This document shows positions 59,938-64,000 of a stretch of 64,000 nt of DNA, in pieces. This DNA is from Methylobacterium amylolyticum (GTDB lineage: Bacteria; Pseudomonadota; Alphaproteobacteria; Rhizobiales; Beijerinckiaceae). The stretch is from NCBI RefSeq assembly GCF_030700245.1, contig NZ_JAUYZI010000025.1, positions 36,867 through 100,866 on the forward strand, in the 5' to 3' direction. Within the stretch, counting starts at the first letter, position 1, and each line of letters starts with the position of its first letter. A model generated the notes under the pieces. That model did not search any database. It saw nothing but the letters and a program-made list of their open reading frames with translations, and was not told the DNA's origin. Position numbers and translations under genes: made by a program.

Positions 59938-60654
59938 TCAGCGATGTCGGTTCAGAAGCCTGTCACGGGCCGCGTTGACGCGGGCCGCCCGCTCGGCGCT
60001 GCCCCCCTGGTCGGGGTGGGCGCTCTTCATCAGCGCCCGGTGGGCCGCCCGGATCTGCTCGGCGGACGCCCCGCGCTGAAGCCCCAGGATCTCGTGCGCC
60101 TCCTGCTCCGTCATCGTCCCTGGCTTCGCCGGACGGCCCGGCCGCGGGTCTCGGTCGCCCTCAGCGTCTACACGCCATCCGGGCGACCGGCGGTCGAGAT
60201 ACGCCTCTAGGAGGGCGGCGCCCTCCGGATCGTTGACGCGGCACAGGCGCAGCAGCTCCGCGGTCGCCGCCGGGGCGAGGTCGTCGAGCCGGGCTCCCGC
60301 GGCGGGTCCGCCGATCACCCGGCCCTCACCGAAGCTGCCGTCGGGCCGCAGCTCCACCGCGATCAGCGCCGTGCGGTAGCTGCGGCCCGGGGCGGGCCGC
60401 GCGGCGAAGGAGAAAGTGCGCCGCGCCCGGCGCGCGACGCCCTCCGCCCCCTCCAGCATCCAGACGCCGCCGAGGCCGAGCAGGGCGGCGAGCACGACGT
60501 TGCCGCGCAGCAGCAGGAAGGCCGCCGCGGCGAGCGCCGCCCAGCCGGCGAGGCGGTGCGTCGGCCACGTCCCGATCAGCGGCCGCAGCCGGCCGCGGTT
60601 GCGCGACAGCCACCACAGGGCGAGGCAGGCGAGCAGTCCGAGGGCGAGGCTCAT
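59938..60654 (-). CDS. Membrane-anchored DnaJ-domain protein
   Basis: A 238-residue protein: two or three N-terminal hydrophobic segments (LALGLLACLALWWLS, LAGWAALAAAAFLLLRGNVVLAALLGLGG), a cytosolic middle (RSYRTALIAVELRPDGSFGEGRV) and a C-terminal J domain at about 180-238 (EAHEILGLQRGASAEQIRAAHRALMKSAHPDQGGSAERAARVN) with the HPD motif that stimulates Hsp70 ATPase. It resembles TIM14/DjlA-like proteins of alphaproteobacteria. The gene follows the small secreted-protein gene by 1 base, on the same transcript as htrA. Confidence 0.88.
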   Translation of the reverse strand: MSLALGLLACLALWWLSRNRGRLRPLIGTWPTHRLAGWAALAAAAFLLLRGNVVLAALLGLGGVWMLEGAEGVARRARRTFSFAARPAPGRSYRTALIAVELRPDGSFGEGRVIGGPAAGARLDDLAPAATAELLRLCRVNDPEGAALLEAYLDRRSPGWRVDAEGDRDPRPGRPAKPGTMTEQEAHEILGLQRGASAEQIRAAHRALMKSAHPDQGGSAERAARVNAARDRLLNRHR

Positions 60655-60655
60655 G

Positions 60656-60895
60656 TTACCGCCCGGCACCGAACTCGGCGGCGGCGCGGCCGGTCACGCG
60701 CACCGACACGCCGCCGAGGTCGCGGAAGCCGTCGTCGCGCCGCTTGGCCGCCGGGGCCGCCGCGCAGCCGGGCGGCGGGGGCAGGCGGACGCCCTCGGGC
60801 AGGTTCTCCGGGCACAGGCGCGCGCGGGCCGGCGCCTCCGCCGCCCCGGCGGCGGTCGCCACCACGAAGGCGCCGAGTATCAAAAAAAATCTCAC
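60656..60895 (-). CDS. Small secreted hypothetical protein
   Basis: A 79-residue protein with a signal peptide (MRFFLILGAFVVATAAGAAEA, cleavage near GAA-EA). The mature part has two Cys (ARLCPENL and PPGCAAAP) about 16 residues apart that could form a disulfide, and a basic Pro-rich middle. No family is recognised. Its ATG overlaps the stop of the HtrA-like gene by 4 bases and it is followed after 1 base by the DnaJ-like gene, so all three are translated from one operon. Confidence 0.65.
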   Translation of the reverse strand: MRFFLILGAFVVATAAGAAEAPARARLCPENLPEGVRLPPPPGCAAAPAAKRRDDGFRDLGGVSVRVTGRAAAEFGAGR

Positions 60896-62031
60896 CGGCG
60901 GTTCTCCGCGACGTCGGCGGTGGTGACGCGGACCTGGCGCAGGCGCCCGTCGCGCAGGATCCCGAGCTCCACGGCGGCGTCGAGCCCGGCCTCCGCGATG
61001 GCGGTGGTGAGGTCGGCGAGCCGGTGGAGCCGCTGGCCGCCCGCGGAGACGATCACGTCGCCGACCGTGCCCGTCGCCGCATCGACCCCGCGCAGGCCGG
61101 CCCGGGCGGCGGGGGAGCCGGGCAGCACCCGCAGCACCACGACGCCGTCGATCCCGAGCCGGGCGGCGGTGGCCTCCTGCCCGGCGATGATGCCGATGCC
61201 GGGGTTGCGCACCCGGCCCGCCCGGATCAGCTCCGGCACGACCCGGTTGACCACGTCGACGGGGATGGCGAAGCCGATCCCCGCGCCCGAGGGCGAGACG
61301 ATGGCGGTGTTGACGCCGATCAGCCGCCCGGCGGAGTCGAGCAGGGGCCCGCCGGAATTGCCCGGGTTGATCGCGGCGTCGGTCTGGATCACCCCCGGCA
61401 GCTCGCGGCCGGCGCTGGTCGGCAGGCGGCGGCGCACGGCGGAGATGACGCCGGTGGTCAGCGTGTGGTCGAGGCCGAACGGGTTGCCGATGGCGAAGGT
61501 CGCCTGGCCGACCTTGAGGTCCGCGGAACTGCCGATCGCCAGCGGCGGCGGCACCCGGGCGGCCCGGCCGAGCTGGAGCACCGCGAGGTCGTAGGCGGGG
61601 GCCATGCCGACGACCGTGGCCGGCACCACCGCGCCGGAACTCAGCCGGACGGAGACCGAGCCGCCGGCCTGGGCGGCGGCCTGAACCACGTGGGTGTTGG
61701 TCACGACGTGGCCGGCCGCGTCCCAGACGAAGCCGGTGCCGGTCTGGGTGCCGCCGCCCTCCTCGCCCTCGCCCTCCTGGTCGAACAGGTCGCGGCCCTG
61801 CGCCGCGCCCTGGGCGAAGACGTGGACCACCGACGGGCTCGCCCGCTCGAACATGGCGACCGTGGTCTGCTCGGCGGGGGCGAGGTCGCCGCGGGCGGTG
61901 ACCGCGCGCGGCGTGTCGACCGCGTAGAGCAGCGGCACGAGGTAGGGCTGCGCCACGGCCAGCGTCAGCAGGACGACGACCGCCACGAGCACGAGGCGCA
62001 CGGTGCGGTCCGGCACGGGGGTCTCCGGCAA
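60892..62031 (-). CDS. HtrA/DegP-like trypsin-fold serine protease with PDZ domain
   Basis: A 379-residue membrane-anchored protease: signal anchor (LVLVAVVVLLTLAVAQPYLVPLLYAV), trypsin-like domain with His114 (VVTNTHVV), Asp148 (PAYDLAVLQLG) and Ser226 (INPGNSGGPLL), and one PDZ domain at about 285-370 (GVVVLRVLPGSPAARAGLRG, GDVIVSAGGQRL). An acidic loop (DQEGEGEEGGG) lies near residue 85. The single PDZ and N-terminal anchor are like DegS or HtrA2-type proteins. It is the first gene of the HtrA-secreted-DnaJ operon. Confidence 0.93.
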   Translation of the reverse strand: MPETPVPDRTVRLVLVAVVVLLTLAVAQPYLVPLLYAVDTPRAVTARGDLAPAEQTTVAMFERASPSVVHVFAQGAAQGRDLFDQEGEGEEGGGTQTGTGFVWDAAGHVVTNTHVVQAAAQAGGSVSVRLSSGAVVPATVVGMAPAYDLAVLQLGRAARVPPPLAIGSSADLKVGQATFAIGNPFGLDHTLTTGVISAVRRRLPTSAGRELPGVIQTDAAINPGNSGGPLLDSAGRLIGVNTAIVSPSGAGIGFAIPVDVVNRVVPELIRAGRVRNPGIGIIAGQEATAARLGIDGVVVLRVLPGSPAARAGLRGVDAATGTVGDVIVSAGGQRLHRLADLTTAIAEAGLDAAVELGILRDGRLRQVRVTTADVAENRR

Positions 62032-62383
62032 GGGGATGGGACGGGCGGCGCGGCCCGGGGCCGATCCCTTAAGTGCGTGTTCAGGCTGGAAGCGTCAACA
62101 CAGGGCGGTCGGAGGCCGCCGATGTGCCGCGGCGCACCGCGGCGGGGCGACCACTCCGCATAACGGAATGGTCATCTTTCGATGGCGACAATGATCGACC
62201 CGGCTGAACAATCATCTCGCGCACAAGGTGCAATCGCGGGCCGTACCGCGGCCCGAATTGATCGCAAATCTGCCGCAGAGATGCTTGCATTCGCCGCTAC
62301 CCATGCGGCGCCCCCGCGGCCCATCCGGCCGCGACCGGGCGTCTGAACGGTCCCAAACGGTTCGGAGACAGAGAGTACCTGCG
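62032..62383. other. Divergent promoter region, no gene seen
   Basis: 352 bases between htrA (leftward) and the 71-residue gene (rightward). Composition is lower in GC around 62160-62220 than in the genes. No protein-like frame with a ribosome-binding site was found; open frames here carry Arg/Pro-rich antisense-like translation. It should hold both promoters. Confidence 0.5.
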
Positions 62384-62599
62384 ATGGAAACCCAAGCCCT
62401 CGAACGGCCGGCCGATCTCACGATCTGGCGCACGGCCCCGGCGAGCGCCCCGCTCGCGCAGCCCGAGCGGTACCACACCCTGCGCGAGGCGATCGCCGCC
62501 GCGGCCTCGGCCCTGACCGACCCGGCCAAGCAGCCCTGGATCATCACCGAGGAGGGCGAGATCCTCTCCCCGAACTGGATCCGCACCTACCTGAACTGA
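62384..62599 (+). CDS. Small conserved-type hypothetical protein (71 aa)
   Basis: METQALERPADLTIWRTAPA, AQPERYHTLREAIAAAASALTDPAKQPWIITEEGEILSPNWI, ending RTYLN. The second half (helix, then WIITEEGEILSPNWIR beta pair) looks like a compact folded domain of the kind seen in many Methylobacterium hypothetical proteins that sit alone in intergenic space. The name and function are unknown. ATG at 62384 follows a GAGAGTACCTGCG spacer with a weak ribosome-binding site. Confidence 0.65.
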   Translation: METQALERPADLTIWRTAPASAPLAQPERYHTLREAIAAAASALTDPAKQPWIITEEGEILSPNWIRTYLN

Positions 62600-62690
62600 T
62601 CAACGGGGATTCCGGGGACGGCGCGTCTCGCGCCTCCCCGGTCCCCCCTCATATCGCTTCCGTTTGCACCGTTCGGTGATCCGGAACCAC

Positions 62691-62784
62691 GCCGTCATCG
62701 CGAGCGCAGCGACGCGACCCAGGGCAGCGCGACCTCACCGGACGTGGCGCCGCTGGGTTGCGTCGCTCCGCTCGCAAAGACGGC
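62691..62784. repeat. Inverted-repeat element, GTCATCGCGAGCG family, copy 2
   Basis: Left arm 62691-62722 (starts GCCGTCATCGCGAGCG, ends GCGACCCAG) pairs with right arm 62753-62784 (starts CTGGGTTGCGTCGC, ends AAAGACGGC) with few mismatches, leaving a 30-base loop. It shares its core with the element at 37021-37109. It lies 39 bases to the left of the IS630 element and is not part of it. Confidence 0.75.
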
Positions 62785-62906
62785 AGAGAGGCGATCCCGA
62801 ACCCTTCAGCCGGGAACAGGATCATACCAACGGCCTGTGAGGGTGACTCGGCGGGTTGCGGGTTGAGCTGGCTTCTGATTCGTTTGGCGGATCAGGAGGA
62901 CACGCC

Positions 62907-63988
62907 ATGTCCGGGATCGCGATCACCCGCACGGATCTGAGCGCCGAGGGGTTGCGCGCCGCCGCCTCCAAGGCGCCCAGCATCCCGGCGGCCCGTCGCA
63001 TGCTGGCGCTCGCCCTGGTGCTGGAGGGCGCTGATCGCACCACCGCCGCCCGCGCCTGCGGCATGGACCGCCAGACCCTGCGCGACTGGGTGCACCGCTA
63101 CAACGCCGAGGGGCTGGCGGGTCTGCGCGACCGCCAGGCACCGGGCCGCTCCGCCAAGCTGACGCCCGAGCAGAAGCAGCAACTGGCGGCCCTGGTCGAG
63201 GCGGGGCCGGACGTCGACAAGGATGGCGTCGTGCGCTGGCGCCGGGTCGACCTGCAGGCGCGGATCAAGGAGTTGTTCGGGGTCGAGATGCACGAGCGCA
63301 CGGTCGGCAAGCACCTGGCGGCACTGGGCTTCGTGCGGCTGTCGGTGCGCCCGCAGCATCCCAAGGCCACCGACGAGACCCAGCAGGCTTTTAAAAAAAC
63401 TTCGCCGCGCGCGTGGCGGAGATCCTGCCCGAGCCCGCCCGCGACAAGCCGCTCGAGATCTGGTTCCAGGACGAGGCGCGCGTCGGCCAGCAGGGCACGC
63501 TGACGCGGGTCTGGGCGCGCAAGGGCACGCGCCCGCGGGCGCCGCGCGACCAACGCTACAAGTGGACGTATGTGTTCGGGGCGGCCTGCCCAGCGCGCGG
63601 CACCAGCGCGGCCCTGGTGCTGCCGACGGTCAACACCACGATGATGTCGCTGCATCTGGCTGAGATCAGCAAGCAGGTCGCGCCCGGCGCGCACGCGATC
63701 CTGGTTCTGGACGGTGCCGGCTATCACGGCACCGCCAAGACGCGCCGACCGCGTGGCCTGGTGGTCCCGGACACCATCACGTTGCTCCACCTGCCGGCCT
63801 CATCGCCCGAGCTGAACCCGATGGAGCTGGTCTGGCAGTACCTGCGCCAGAACAAGCTCGCCAACCGGGTCTTCCGCGACTACCGACAGATCGTCGACGC
63901 CTGCTGCGACGCTTGGAACTTCTTCGCCAACGACCCAGACCTCGTTACATCCATGACCTCGCGTGACTGGGCACAGGTCAACATCTAG
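62907..63988 (+). CDS. IS630-family DDE transposase, expressed through a -1 frameshift
   Basis: Frame 1 (62907-63503) carries the helix-turn-helix: TAARACGMDRQTLRDWVHRYNAEGLAGLRDR and the linker ending DETQQAFKK. At the A7 run 63393-63399 a -1 shift continues as NFAARVAEILPEPARDKPLEIWFQDEARVG into frame 2 (to 63988), which has the catalytic Asp in WFQDEARVG, Asp in AILVLDGAGYHG and Glu in SPELNPMELVWQYL. The joined product is 360 residues, normal for IS630. AGGAGG lies at 62894-62899. Both frames are intact, so it appears functional. Confidence 0.9.
63393..63399 (+). other. Slippery A7 run, programmed -1 frameshift site of the transposase
   Basis: The sequence TTTAAAAAAAC contains codons TTT AAA AAA followed by A. 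Slipping one base back gives QAFKKNFAARV, which restores the family sequence across the frame change. Such A-rich sites are the usual programmed frameshift of IS630 elements; a sequencing error in the homopolymer is the alternative. Confidence 0.75.
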
Positions 63989-64000
63989 GGCCATTGGTAT

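Larger units (their letters stand above)
62824..64000 (+). mobile_element. IS630-family insertion sequence, complete or nearly so
   Basis: The left end ATACCAACGGCC (62824-62835) is matched by the reverse complement of the right end GGCCATTGGTAT at 63989-64000, with one mismatch. A TA at 62825-62826 and at 63998-63999 fits the TA target duplication of IS630/mariner elements, which would put the true inverted repeats at CCAACGGCC/GGCCATTGG. About 1.17 kb long with one transposase gene in two overlapping frames. The window ends at the last base, so right flank cannot be checked. Confidence 0.88.

Overview
The window is 64 kb of very GC-rich DNA (about 70 percent by eye) with dense, short-spaced genes. 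Gene content points to a flagellated alphaproteobacterium of the Hyphomicrobiales, most likely Methylobacterium or a close relative. The grounds are the alphaproteobacterial flagellar block (fliL, fliM, DUF6468 and a MotE-like gene divergent from flgF-flgG-flgA-flgH) with a full CtrA-type box between the arms, a phasin, a PQQ propeller protein, DUF1192, and REP-like palindromes with a GTCATCGCGAGCG core. The genus is inference from composition and synteny only.

Layout. 1-4.8 kb: end of an App1-like gene, a small ORF, an MFS transporter, priA and a SpoIIAA-like gene. 4.8-9.8 kb: a secreted protein, a Phd/VapC toxin-antitoxin pair, Trm112-like, LON-domain and CnoX-type genes, and a glutathionyl-hydroquinone reductase. 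10-18.6 kb: cell-envelope and carbohydrate genes (WcbI-like protein with a beta-sandwich tail, SLT transglycosylase, PAP2 phosphatase, AlgX/AlgJ-like protein) mixed with a hydrolase, a Tat-exported oxidoreductase, a 2H phosphoesterase and a spore-photoproduct-lyase-family radical SAM enzyme. 18.6-25.2 kb: a class III CoA-transferase-like gene, a YejF-like double ABC ATPase, deoB, DUF1192 and a leucine-rich-repeat kinase. 25.2-32.1 kb: flagellar genes. 32.2-42.7 kb: an O-antigen-ligase-like gene, a TacA/TacT pair, a PQQ propeller protein with altered active-site residues, REP-like repeats, an ankyrin protein, an MHS transporter, uvrB with a long N-terminal extension, and a second Phd/VapC pair. 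42.9-49.5 kb: a membrane protein/winged-helix pair behind a palindromic operator, an UppS-type prenyltransferase, a MarR-GNAT fusion, coaBC, an FKBP isomerase, and a two-gene JetA/JetB (Wadjet-like) unit with no JetC or JetD. 49.5-64 kb: murI, egtB-egtD, a flavin amine oxidase, clpA-clpS, a phasin, a D,D-carboxypeptidase with SPOR domain, a DnaJ-like/secreted/HtrA cluster, and an IS630-family element at the right edge.

Most genes are housekeeping. Functional units are flagellar rod, L-ring and switch assembly; ClpS-ClpA proteolysis; ergothioneine synthesis; DNA repair (PriA, UvrB, SPL family); and three toxin-antitoxin modules with 4-base overlaps. The most unusual items are the orphan JetA/JetB pair, the PQQ protein whose expected catalytic Asp is Gly, and the 20-residue tandem repeat at the FliM N-terminus. 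No tRNA, rRNA, CRISPR array or riboswitch was recognised. All family calls come from reading the translations; no database search was run.
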